From contig KI543219.1 in the NCBI GenBank assembly GCA_000496215.1, positions 234,013-244,166 on the forward strand: DNA of 10,154 nt, in the 5' to 3' direction. The translations under genes and the position numbers were made by a program. Below the pieces are notes generated by a model. The model was not told the origin of the DNA and did not search any database. It was given only the letters and a program-made list of their open reading frames with translations. This document shows, in pieces, positions 1 to 7,307 of the stretch. How positions within the stretch are numbered: position 1 is the first letter of the stretch; each line of letters opens with the position of its first letter. Origin of the DNA: an uncultured archaeon A07HN63. GTDB taxonomy: Archaea; Halobacteriota; Halobacteria; Halobacteriales; Haloferacaceae.

Positions 1-6
1 GCCACC

Positions 7-1580
7 GTGCTGACGAAGGACCTCCTCCGTGTCTCCCGCCGCAGTGGCAGCTATCGGCCGGAGTTCATCGGCCGGGAGAGCCGTCCGCTGGCTGCGAAAC
101 TCATCGGAACCTATCAGGGCCACGTCGGCGAACAGCGGGGGACGCTCGACGAGGCGGTCGACGCCATCGAACGCGAGGAGGAGGACTTCAAGCTCGTTCG
201 CGGCTTCGCCGCGCTGCTCGACCGCGAGGCCGACTTCGAGACGGTCGCGCCGCTCCCGCCCGAACGCGCCCGGCGTGTCGCCTTCGAGGCCGCCGAAGCT
301 GTCGGCGTCGCGGGCGAGAGTGAACGCGAGCATGCCATCGCGCAGGCAGCCGACGATCTCGCAGTCGACTCAGAGAATATTGAATCGTCGCTGTACGCCG
401 ACCGCGACTGCAATCAGGAACTCGCGGCCTTCGACTGTCGGTGGGACCCAGACAAACTCATCGAGCAGTACAACCTCTCACTAGCCCAGACCGCGCTGTT
501 CGACGCGACCGAGGTTCGGGTGAAAAGTGACGACCCGCGGGCGTTGATTACGGCGGTCAAGCGGCTGGGGTTAATGTACGAGATCGAACAACCCGATGAC
601 GGTGTTAGCGACGACGCCGACAACGGCGACGGCAGCGACAACAACGACAACGACGGCCCGCTTGTCGGCCAACGCACGGTCGTCGTCACCGGGCCAGATC
701 GCCTCTTCCAGCGCACCCGACGATACGGGACGGCGTTCGCCCGGTTGCTGCGGTCGGTTGCAGCCACAAGCGAGTGGGAACTGACTGCGACCGTCGACGA
801 TCACGGCACCGAACGCGAGATGACGCTCCGCGCTGGCGACGTATCGGTGCCGGGGTCGATCCAATCGTTGAACCGAGTTACGACAGCGGCGTCGAGAGCG
901 ACTTCGCCGCCCGGTTCGAGGCACTGGACCTCGACTGGGAACTCAGGCGCGAACCGGACCTCCTCGAAACCGGCGCGAGCGTGATGATCCCGGACTTCGC
1001 TTTCGACTACCAGTATGCCGACTTTCGCGTCTACTTCGAGGTGATGGGCTTCTGGACGCCGGAGTACGTCGAAAAGAAGCTTGGACAGTTGGCCAGCGTC
1101 GAGGACGTGGAACTCATCGTCGCCGTCGACGAGTCGCTGGGCGTCGGCGAGGAAATCGAGGCAGAAGACCACCGCGCGATCCCCTACTCCAGCACGGTTC
1201 GTGTGAAAGACGTTGTCGATGTACTGCGTGAGTACGAGGCTGACCTCACCGCGGCGGCCGGCGACGACATCCCAGCAGAACTCCGTCCCGACGCCGACGT
1301 GATCGAACTCGGCGACGTAGCCGCCGAGCATGGCGTTGCGACGGACGTGATCGACGAACGAACGTTCCCGGAGCATACCCGCGTCGGGCAGTGGCTCATC
1401 CGCCCCGACGTGCTGACGGAAATCGAGTCCGAACTCGCCGTTGGCGACGGCTTCGATGAGGCGGAGGCGATCATCTCGGAGTACGGCGTCACCGACGCAG
1501 GTGCGGTACTGTCGGCGGTCGGCTACCGCGTCGCATGGGACGGACTCAGCGGCGGGACGCTCGAAGAACGGAGTGACTGA
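7..1580 (+). pseudogene. bax1: Bax1-type nuclease (DUF790), XPB helicase partner, frameshifted
   Basis: Bax1 proteins bind the archaeal XPB helicase and act as structure-specific nucleases in a nucleotide-excision-repair-like pathway. The start is GTG at 7, giving MLTKDLLRVSRRSGSYRPEF, the usual beginning of this family. The first frame runs to about 855 and includes the conserved stretch YNLSLAQTALFDATEVRV. The protein continues in another frame (GVESDFAARFEALDLDWEL) to the TGA at 1578-1580. Adding one G to the run 852-855 joins the halves into 524 residues, about the family length. The C-terminal half holds a PD-(D/E)xK-like nuclease core: IPDFAF (D330) and VYFEVMGFW (E345), in repaired numbering. 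That these residues are catalytic is inference. An acidic low-complexity insert lies at residues 198-218. XPB often lies next to this gene, but nothing upstream is visible here. The stop is 3 bp from the convergent gene's stop. Family call is firm; whether the break is real or an error is open. Confidence 0.9.
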
Positions 1581-1583
1581 GAG

Positions 1584-2185
1584 CTACAGCGGCGACAGGT
1601 CCTCGCGGTTCCCCTTCGGAACGCTGGACCGTAGCTCGCCGTAGACGTAGAGCCCGACGCCGATTGGCTCGCGCTCGCCTCGCTCGACGGCGATGCCGTC
1701 TCGCACTGGTCGGCCCTCCGGCCCGACCCCAACCTCGTGAGCGACGATCAGATACCCCCAGTCGCCCTCCCAGTCGAGTTCCTGATCCTCGCCGCGGGCG
1801 AACGTCGCCGCCGCCTCGCCGTCGAGTTCGATGACGTTTTTCGTCGCGTGCTCGCCGAACCGCTGAATCGCACTCTGGGTCGGTTTCCAGTGCTCCTGTC
1901 GCGTTCGCAATACGGTCATGCCGAGCCCCTCGACCGTAATCGGGTTCGGCGCGTCGTCGGCAAAGATCCAGATCTTCCCCTTGCCTTTCTCCCAGAAGGT
2001 GAAGTCGTCGAAGACGGCGGGATCGACCCCGAAGCGGTCGGCGAAGAAATCGAGGACTGCCTCGCGCGTCGCGCGGCCCTCGACCTCGCGGTCGGCGTCG
2101 GTGGCGGGTAGCCGGCCGAACTGCTGGCCGACGTTCTCGCGGAGGTCAGTTTCGCCGTCAGCTCGTCTGGTGCGTCGTCGCTCAT
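1584..2185 (-). pseudogene. RsmF-like RNA-binding C-terminal domain protein (DUF7122-like), frameshifted
   Basis: This is a small partner protein of the methyltransferase encoded just upstream on the same strand. The start is ATG at 2185, overlapping the upstream TGA as ATGA and preceded by a strong GGAGGT. After eight or nine residues (MSDDAPDE) the reading moves to another frame (DLRENVGQQFGRLPATDAD) that runs to the TAG at 1584-1586. One base is missing at about 2159-2164; restoring it gives exactly 200 residues. That second frame has no start codon of its own before the ATG at 1919. Visible motifs are FTFWEKGKGKIWIF (62-75), GLGMTVLRTRQEHWKP (87-102), GYLIVAH (144-150) and GVGLYVYGELRSSVPKG (176-192). 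The last resembles the plain PLGxGK-(x)n-G-x-LKNxxPKGLR pattern of the RsmF/NSUN C-terminal RNA-binding domain. Inference: it supplies substrate binding in trans to the NSUN enzyme. The DUF7122 label is from memory of haloarchaeal homologues. Confidence 0.8.
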
Positions 2186-3089
2186 GCTGTTACCTCCAGT
2201 TTCGCACAGTAGAACCCGCCCGTGTCGTTGAGATGTGGGTAGATTCGGTGGGTCCGCTCGACACTCGGATCGTAGCTGTCGTCCTCCCACTCGGTGACGC
2301 CGGAAACCGAATCGAGCGGGCAGTCGAGGTCGACGACCTCGCAGTCCTCGGTTTCGAGGACGTGATCGACGACGGCCTCGTTCTCTTCCGGCGCGAACGT
2401 ACAGGTCGAGTAGACGACCGTCCCACCGGGCTTGGTCGCCTGCACGGCCCGCGAAAGGATGCCCTTCTGCACGGCGGCGACGCTGTGAACGTGCTCCAGC
2501 GTCCACTCCTCCAGCGTCGTCGGATTTTTTCGAATCGTCCCCTCGCAAGAACAGGGCGCGTCAACGATAGCGCGGTCAAAGGAATCAAAATCGAACGGCT
2601 TGAGCGAGTAGTTGCGGCCGTCCTGTTTGGTGACGACGAGATTGGTGACGCCGAGGCGCTCGGCGTTGTGCCGCAGCGAGGAGAGCCGCCCGAGGTTGTT
2701 GTCGTTGCCGACGACGACGCCGCGGTCGTCCATCATCGCCGACAGCTGGGTCGTCTTGCTGCCCGGCGCGGCACAGCTATCCCAGACCCGATCGCCGGGC
2801 TGTGGATCGAGCGCGAGCGCGGGCACCGCCGAGACCTCCTCCTGTCCGTGCAGCCAGCCGTGAAGTACGGCCAGTTGGTGCCCGGGCTGCCATCTGAGAG
2901 TCGCAGCAGGCCGTCGTACCAGTCGACCGGCTCGTAGTCGATTCCTTCGTCGTCGAGAGCGCGCCGGACGCGCTCTGGATCGGCTTTGATCGTGTTGACC
3001 CGAACGACCGAGGGCAGCGGTCGCTCGCAGGCCGCAAAGAAGGCGTCAGTGTCGTCGACAAGCGGGGCGTACCGCTCTATGGGGTTCAT
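2182..3089 (-). pseudogene. NSUN/NOP2/RsmB-family RNA cytosine-C5 methyltransferase, frameshifted
   Basis: This is an S-adenosylmethionine-dependent methyltransferase that makes 5-methylcytosine in tRNA or rRNA; the target cannot be read from the sequence. The start is ATG at 3089 (MNPIERYAPLVDDTDAFFAA). The N-terminal part (RVNTIKAD, 30-37) stays in frame to WPYF at about residue 76. The catalytic part then reads in another frame from HGWLHGQEEVSAVPALALD to the TGA at 2182-2184. One base is missing at about 2862-2863; restoring it gives 302 residues, the expected length. Catalytic motifs are intact: SAM-binding DSCAAPGSKTTQ (104-115), DAPCS (177-181, Cys180, product release) and STCTF (228-232, Cys230, the nucleophile). 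Those roles are known for the family. The protein lacks the C-terminal RNA-binding domain of RsmF-type enzymes; the next gene, overlapping by 4 bp, appears to encode it. A break in such a well-kept gene suggests sequence error more than decay. Confidence 0.9.
2192..2197 (-). promoter_or_regulatory. Shine-Dalgarno site for the RsmF-like partner gene
   Basis: The minus strand reads GGAGGT here, six bases before the ATG at 2185. It lies within the last codons of the methyltransferase gene, whose TGA overlaps this ATG. A strong internal ribosome binding site plus an ATGA overlap indicates translational coupling of the two genes. It also fixes the start of the partner gene, so its frame break must be downstream of the start. 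Confidence 0.75.
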
Positions 3090-3197
3090 GCGCCAGGTTT
3101 CGCGGCTCCGGGTTTGTTGGTTTCGCTCTGGCAGACGGTCGTGGTGAGCAGTCCGGCGCACACCAACGAGTAGGTGGGTTGCGGGTGTCTGTCCGGT
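3090..3197. other. Divergent intergenic region between the methyltransferase and PAC2 genes
   Basis: This 108-bp spacer separates two genes that point away from each other, so both promoters should lie here. I see no convincing TATA box at the usual distance from either start. The methyltransferase side holds only A/C-rich patches such as GCGAAACCAACAAAC (minus strand). No Shine-Dalgarno site precedes either ATG, which fits leaderless transcripts. Nothing else is recognisable. Confidence 0.5.
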
Positions 3198-3935
3198 ATG
3201 GCCCGCATTGCTCGCCGTCTGGACGACGTATCGTTGGACAGTCCGACGCTCGTCGAGGGGTTCCCCGGCGTCGGGCTGGTTGGAAAGATCGTCGTCGATC
3301 ACCTGATCGAGTACCTCGATATAGATCATTAGGCGAACGTCCATTGCGAGGGCATCCCGCCGGTCACGACCTACCAGACCGACAACAGCGAACTGGTCAC
3401 GCCCGTCCGTCTCTACGTCGACACCGACCACGACCTGCTCGCCCTGCAGAGCGACGTGCCGATCAAGCCGAAGGCTGCCACCGCCTTTGCGGACTGCGTG
3501 ACCGGCTGGTTCGAGGCAGAAGACGTGTTGCCGATCTACATCTCCGGGCTGCCGCGACAGGTCGACGCCGAGCCGGCGCTCTACGGCGTCGGTGCCGGCG
3601 GCGGCGCAGCGCGGCTGGAGGCCGTCGGGATCGAGACGCCCGCCGAGACCGGCCTCGTCTCCGGGCCGACCGGCGCGCTGCTGGCCCACGCCGTCGAGAA
3701 CGACACCACGGCCGTCGGGTTCGTCGTCGAATCTGACCCGCAGTTCCCCGATCCCGATGCGGCCACGGCCGTGATCGAACGTGGCATCGAGCCGATTGCC
3801 GATCTCGATGTCGACACGAGCAAGTTGAGCGACAAGGCCGCAGAGATCGAACAGGCGCGGAAGCAACTACTCAAGCGGGTCCAACAGACCAGCGAGGAGA
3901 ACAGCCGCGCCGAGCCGATCAGAATGTACCAGTAG
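3198..3935 (+). pseudogene. PAC2 family protein (proteasome assembly chaperone 2-like), in-frame TAG
   Basis: Archaeal PAC2-family proteins resemble eukaryotic proteasome assembly chaperone 2 and the archaeal PbaA/PbaB proteins; the role of most members, including this one, is unproven. The start is ATG at 3198 (MARIARRLDD), followed by the family signature LVEGFPGVGLVGKIVVDHLI (18-37). Codon 45 (3330-3332) is TAG where homologues have Tyr in a DHYANVHCEG-type motif. The same frame then continues unbroken to the TAG at 3933-3935, for 245 codons in all. The downstream part keeps YISGLPR, ETGLVSGPTGALL, VGFVVESDPQFPDPDAA and the C-terminal AEPIRMYQ. Everything on both sides matches the family, so this is a single-base nonsense change (TAC or TAT to TAG) or a sequence error. 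A product starting inside the gene, such as at 3456, would lack the N-terminal core. It ends 41 bp before grpE on the same strand. Confidence 0.87.
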
Positions 3936-3944
3936 GGTTCTGAA

Positions 3945-3952
3945 CTCTTAAG
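3945..3952 (+). promoter_or_regulatory. Candidate TATA box for grpE
   Basis: The AT-rich octamer CTCTTAAG sits about 25-32 bases before the grpE ATG at 3977, in the 41-bp gap after the PAC2 gene. That distance suits a leaderless haloarchaeal transcript, in which the TATA element lies roughly 25-30 bases before a start site at or near the ATG. No Shine-Dalgarno sequence precedes the ATG, which agrees. The match to the consensus is modest. Confidence 0.35.
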
Positions 3953-3976
3953 CCGCCGAAGGGCGTCGTCTCACCT

Positions 3977-4732
3977 ATGAGTGATGACGCAGCAGCGGTC
4001 GAGGAATCGGACTCCGAGACGGACGCTGCGCCCGACGACGCCGACGACCGCAAAAGTGACGACGCCGTATCTGAGGAGGTAGACGCGTCGGCATCGCCAG
4101 AATCGAGCGACGAAGGCAAGAAGAGCAACGGAAGCGAGGCCGACGAGAGCGAGGATGGCGAGAGCGAAGACGACGAGACCGAAGCTATCGAGGATGCTAC
4201 CGTGGACGAACTGGTAACCCGAATCACCGAGAGCGACGACGAACTGACCAAGCCGGCGACTGAACTACAGTCCAGAATCGAGGAGCTGGAAGCTGCGGTC
4301 GACGAGAAAGACGACGAGATCGACGAGCTAACTGAAAAGCTCTCACGGGCGCGGGCAGACTTCAAGAACTACAAGAAACGGACCGAGAAACAGCAGGAAC
4401 AGCTGAAGGAGCGAGCGACCGAGGATCTGGTCGAACGGCTCACGAAGGTTCGTGACAACCTCGTTCGCGCGCTCGATCAGGACGAGGACGCCGACATCCG
4501 GCCGGGCGTCGAGTCGACGCTGGAGTCCTTCGACCGCGTGCTCGACGAGGAAAATGTGACGTTCATCTCGCCCGAGGCAGGAAGCGAGGTCGACCCCGAA
4601 CGCCACGAGGTCATGCAGCGCGTCGACAGCGATCAGCCCGAGGGCACCATCGCCGATGTCTACCAGCAGGGCTACGAGATGGCCGACAAGGTGCTGCAGC
4701 CGGCGCGGGTCACGGTCAGCAAGGACGACTGA
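3977..4732 (+). CDS. grpE: GrpE nucleotide exchange factor
   Basis: GrpE is the cytoplasmic co-chaperone that releases ADP from DnaK and so resets the Hsp70 cycle. The 251-residue protein starts at ATG 3977 with no clear ribosome binding site. Residues 1-75 are a very acidic Asp/Glu/Ser-rich tail. A long charged helix follows (about 96-165, with FKNYKKRTEKQQEQL at 129-143), the dimerising coiled coil of the family. The C-terminal beta domain carries the GrpE signature: FISPEAGSEVDPERHEVMQR (196-215), then GTIADVYQQGYEMADKVLQP (223-242). The acidic tail makes it longer than typical bacterial GrpE proteins of about 200 residues and fits adaptation to high internal salt. It lies directly upstream of dnaK in the same direction, but the 185-bp AT-rich gap suggests dnaK also has its own promoter. 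The gene is intact and confidently identified. Confidence 0.97.
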   Translation: MSDDAAAVEESDSETDAAPDDADDRKSDDAVSEEVDASASPESSDEGKKSNGSEADESEDGESEDDETEAIEDATVDELVTRITESDDELTKPATELQSRIEELEAAVDEKDDEIDELTEKLSRARADFKNYKKRTEKQQEQLKERATEDLVERLTKVRDNLVRALDQDEDADIRPGVESTLESFDRVLDEENVTFISPEAGSEVDPERHEVMQRVDSDQPEGTIADVYQQGYEMADKVLQPARVTVSKDD

Positions 4733-4790
4733 GCAATATGATGAGGGGCCACCACCCCGGCAAGAGAGTTAGTGGTGCGTTTGCGGTTCA

Positions 4791-4798
4791 TTTAAATA
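4791..4798 (+). promoter_or_regulatory. Candidate distal TATA box upstream of dnaK
   Basis: TTTAAATA is the best match to an archaeal TATA element in the 185-bp gap between grpE and dnaK. It lies about 120 bases before the dnaK ATG, so using it would give a 5' leader of roughly 95 nucleotides. A second candidate lies nearer the ATG at 4884-4890; the sequence does not decide between them. Confidence 0.4.
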
Positions 4799-4817
4799 CA
4801 CCGACCATTCGAATTCA

Positions 4818-4822
4818 TTTTT
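4818..4822 (+). terminator. Possible T-tract terminator after grpE
   Basis: Five consecutive T residues follow the AT-rich sequence ATTCGAATTCA, 86 bases after the grpE stop. Archaeal transcription often ends at such T-tracts without a hairpin. A short GGGG-6-CCCC hairpin also lies at 4745-4758. Either could reduce readthrough into dnaK; the evidence is weak. Confidence 0.25.
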
Positions 4823-4824
4823 CC

Positions 4825-4841
4825 CTGTAATCGCAATACAG
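4825..4841. promoter_or_regulatory. Short inverted repeat in the dnaK upstream region
   Basis: CTGTA and TACAG form a perfect 5-bp dyad separated by 7 bases. It lies between the two candidate TATA boxes of dnaK. The position suits an operator for a heat-shock or other regulator, but a dyad this short can occur by chance. Confidence 0.25.
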
Positions 4842-4883
4842 CGGCGAATTTGATGTAACATGTGTGTCGCCGTGTCTAGTAAC

Positions 4884-4890
4884 GTTTAAC
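4884..4890 (+). promoter_or_regulatory. Candidate proximal TATA box for dnaK
   Basis: GTTTAAC is centred about 30 bases before the dnaK ATG at 4918, the spacing expected for a leaderless transcript. The 27 bases between it and the ATG contain no Shine-Dalgarno sequence, which supports a leaderless start. The core TTTAAC is close to, but not identical with, the usual haloarchaeal TTTAWA element. Confidence 0.45.
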
Positions 4891-4917
4891 CGACCCAAGC
4901 CGGTAGTTTGGTGCAAC

Positions 4918-6837
4918 ATGGCCAGTGAGAAGATTATCGGTATTGACCTTGGTACCACGAACAGCGCGTTCGCAGTGATGGAAGGTGGCGACCCGGAGAT
5001 CATCGTCAACGGCGAGGGCGACCGGACGACCCCGTCGGTTGTCGCCTTCGACGATGACAGCGAGCGACTGATCGGCAAACCGGCGAAAAATCAGGCAGTA
5101 CAGAACCCAGACGACACCATCGAGTCCATCAAGCGCCACATGGGCGAGGAGGACTACGAGGTTGAGGTCGACGGCGAGAGCTACACGCCCGAACAGATCT
5201 CGGCGATGATCCTCCAGAAGATCAAACGTGACGCCGAGGAGTACCTCGGCCACGATGTCGAGAAAGCCGTTATCACGGTGCCGGCGTACTTCAACGACCG
5301 CCAGCGACAGGCGACGAAAGACGCCGGCGAGATCGCCGGCTTCGAGGTCGAACGCATCGTCAACGAGCCGACCGCCGCGTCGATGGCCTACGGCCTCGAC
5401 GACGAGTCCGACCAGACCGTTCTCGTCTACGACCTCGGCGGCGGCACGTTCGACGTGTCCGTGCTGGAACTCGGCGGCGGCGTCTACGACGTGGTCGCCA
5501 CGAACGGTGACAACGATCTCGGCGGCGACGACTGGGATCAGGCGATCATCGACCACCTCGCCGACGAGTTCGAGGACGAACACGGGATCGACCTCCGCGA
5601 GGACCGACAGGCGCTCCAGCGACTCAAGGAAGCCGCCGAGGAAGCGAAGATCGAGCTCTCCTCGCGGAAGGAGGCCAACATCAACGAGCCGTTCATCTCG
5701 GCAACCGACTCCGGCCCGGTTCACCTCGAAACGTCGATCACGCGAGCAACCTTCGAGAGCATCACCGAAGACCTGATCGAGCGAACCGTCGAGCCGACCG
5801 AACAGGCCCTCGACGACGCCGACAAGTCAACAGGCGACATCGACGAGGTCATTCTCGTCGGCGGGTCGACACGGATGCCGCAGGTCGCCGACAAGGTCGA
5901 GGAACTCGTCGGCCAAGAGCCGAAGAAGAACGTCAACCCCGACGAGGCGGTCGGCCTCGGTGCGGCGATTCAGGGTGGCGTGCTCGCGGGCGATGTCGAC
6001 GACATCGTCCTGCTCGACGTGACGCCGCTCAGCCTCGGGATCGAGGTCAAGGGTGGCATCTTCGAGCGACTGATCGAGAAGAACACGACGATCCCGACCG
6101 ACGCCTCGAAGGTGTTCACGACCGCCGCAGCCAACCAGACCTCCGTGCAGGTTCGCGTGTTCCAGGGTGAACGCGAGATCGCCGAGGAGAATGAACTGCT
6201 CGGCGAGTTCATGCTGTCGGGGATTCCACCAGCACCGGCCGGCACCCCACAGATCGAGGTCGAGTTCTCCATCGACGCCGACGGCATCGTCAACGTCTCC
6301 GCCGAGGATCAGGGCTCGGGCAACGCCGAATCGATCACCATCGAGGGCGGCGCAGGCCTCTCCGATGAGGAAGTCGAGCGCATGCAGGAGGAAGCCGAAG
6401 AACACGCCGAGGAAGACGAGAAACGCCGCGAGCGGATCGAGGCCCGCAACGAGGCCGAGGGCGCGATCCAGCGCGCCGAATCCCTGCTTGATGAGAACGA
6501 AGAAGAGATCGACGACGACCTCGAAGCCGACATTCAGGACGCAATCGAGGAAGTCGAGGAAGTGCTCGAAGACGAGGATGCCGAAACCGAAGAACTGCAG
6601 GATGTCACCGAGACCCTCTCGGAAGAACTGCAGGAGATCGGCAAGCAGATGTACGAACAACAGGCCCAGCAGGCACAGGCCGGTCCCGGCGGCGCGGGCG
6701 GGCCTGAGGGTGGCTTCGGCCCAGAGGGTGCCGGCGCAGGCGGCGCGGGCGGTGCCGACGGCGAGGGCGACGAGTACGTCGACGCCGACTTCGAGGACGC
6801 TGACGACACGGACGACAGCGACCAGAAAGACGAGTAA
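4918..6837 (+). CDS. dnaK: Molecular chaperone DnaK (Hsp70)
   Basis: DnaK binds exposed hydrophobic stretches of cytoplasmic proteins and releases them in an ATP-driven cycle with GrpE and DnaJ. The start chosen is ATG 4918 (MASEKIIGIDLGTTNSAFAV); the same frame is open from an ATG at 4864, but those 18 residues have no family counterpart. The protein has 639 residues. The nucleotide-binding domain shows IDLGTTNS (9-16), DLGGGTFDV (172-180) and GGSTRMP (315-321). The interdomain linker is VLLDVTPLSLG (364-374). Substrate-binding and helical lid domains follow, then a Gly/Ala-rich stretch (about 589-622) and an acidic tail with the conserved EYVDADFED. Archaeal Hsp70 genes are thought to have come from bacteria by transfer. 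dnaJ is not in the window. The gene is complete and unbroken. Confidence 0.98.
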   Translation: MASEKIIGIDLGTTNSAFAVMEGGDPEIIVNGEGDRTTPSVVAFDDDSERLIGKPAKNQAVQNPDDTIESIKRHMGEEDYEVEVDGESYTPEQISAMILQKIKRDAEEYLGHDVEKAVITVPAYFNDRQRQATKDAGEIAGFEVERIVNEPTAASMAYGLDDESDQTVLVYDLGGGTFDVSVLELGGGVYDVVATNGDNDLGGDDWDQAIIDHLADEFEDEHGIDLREDRQALQRLKEAAEEAKIELSSRKEANINEPFISATDSGPVHLETSITRATFESITEDLIERTVEPTEQALDDADKSTGDIDEVILVGGSTRMPQVADKVEELVGQEPKKNVNPDEAVGLGAAIQGGVLAGDVDDIVLLDVTPLSLGIEVKGGIFERLIEKNTTIPTDASKVFTTAAANQTSVQVRVFQGEREIAEENELLGEFMLSGIPPAPAGTPQIEVEFSIDADGIVNVSAEDQGSGNAESITIEGGAGLSDEEVERMQEEAEEHAEEDEKRRERIEARNEAEGAIQRAESLLDENEEEIDDDLEADIQDAIEEVEEVLEDEDAETEELQDVTETLSEELQEIGKQMYEQQAQQAQAGPGGAGGPEGGFGPEGAGAGGAGGADGEGDEYVDADFEDADDTDDSDQKDE

Positions 6838-6869
6838 ACTACGGCGCGTTGGCGGCCGTTGCTGAGCAG

Positions 6870-6874
6870 TTTTT
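6870..6874 (+). terminator. T-tract terminator candidate after dnaK
   Basis: Five T residues lie 33 bases after the dnaK stop, in the 62-bp gap before the convergent toxin gene. The position and the lack of a strong hairpin fit an archaeal oligo-T terminator. No matching T-tract is seen for the minus-strand toxin transcript in this gap. Confidence 0.4.
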
Positions 6875-6899
6875 CTGGTGTCGGTTGTTGCTGACCGGT

Positions 6900-7307
6900 T
6901 CAATCCCAGACAGTTGGATAGTCGGCGGCGGCGATGACGCTGTCAGTCGTGATGATCGCATCCGTCCCACGACTGCGATGACTGGCGACGATCAACCCAT
7001 CGTGAATGCTGAATTCGCTTTCGAGCTTTGCGTACTCGATGAGTTCCGCGTCGTCAACCGGGGCGACCGACATGGGGCCGTTCTCGACCAGCGCCCGTCT
7101 GGCGTCTTCCGGGGTGCCCGCGAGTGAAACACCCCGAACCGACTTGTCATGGCCGACCGAGTACAACACTTCGGCGAGTGCTGTACTCGGGGCCTGTATC
7201 ACCGCTTCCCCCGCTTCAGCCTTGGCGAACATCCGGTCGGCTTCGTTCGGGAGGGCATCGACGAGATACACAAGCATCGAGACAGCGTCGGCCGTATACG
7301 ACTCCAT
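6900..7307 (-). CDS. vapC: PIN-domain ribonuclease toxin (VapC-like)
   Basis: PIN-domain toxins are Mg-dependent ribonucleases that cut specific RNAs, often tRNA or rRNA, when their antitoxin is lost. This 135-residue protein has the usual length of a VapC. All four acidic positions of a PIN active site appear to be present: Asp7 in YTADAVSML, Glu46 in LAEVLY, Asp103 in IHDGLIVASH and Asp122 in IITTDS. That assignment is by pattern, not structure. The start ATG at 7307 directly follows the antitoxin's TAG with no spacing, and GAGG (minus strand, 7316-7319) is a plausible ribosome binding site inside the antitoxin gene. It converges on dnaK. The RNA target cannot be predicted. The toxin looks intact, so the pair is probably functional. 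Confidence 0.9.
   Translation of the reverse strand: MESYTADAVSMLVYLVDALPNEADRMFAKAEAGEAVIQAPSTALAEVLYSVGHDKSVRGVSLAGTPEDARRALVENGPMSVAPVDDAELIEYAKLESEFSIHDGLIVASHRSRGTDAIITTDSVIAAADYPTVWD

Noticed and set aside
840..860. Programmed -1 ribosomal frameshift in Bax1
   Set aside because: No heptameric slippery pattern fits both tRNAs at CCG-GGG, no clear downstream hairpin was found, and similar one-base losses occur at unrelated sequences in other genes of the window.
1918..2937. Long plus-strand open frame opposite the methyltransferase and RsmF-like genes
   Set aside because: It is antisense to two recognised genes, has no recognisable domain and arises from high-GC codon bias on the true strand.
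3330..3332. TAG read as pyrrolysine or another recoded amino acid in PAC2
   Set aside because: The window has no recoding element or suppressor tRNA, TAG also serves as the ordinary stop of this gene and of the antitoxin gene, and pyrrolysine is not known from typical haloarchaea.
3179..3736. 185-codon open frame overlapping PAC2
   Set aside because: It is Arg-rich, out of frame with the conserved PAC2 protein and basic in a halophile whose real proteins are acidic.
6167..6865. Plus-strand Arg/Ser-rich open frame within dnaK
   Set aside because: It is a shifted-frame shadow of the DnaK lid and tail, with no start signal of its own.
6858..6894. Direct repeat GTTGCTGA (6858-6865 and 6887-6894) in the dnaK-toxin gap
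   Set aside because: Eight bases with no symmetry and no link to a start or insertion boundary; likely chance.
5827..6903. 358-codon minus-strand open frame opposite dnaK (also 4876-5724)
   Set aside because: It is complementary to the conserved DnaK frame. Its composition (Leu/Val/Asp-rich) mirrors the antisense of acidic codons, and no family is recognisable.
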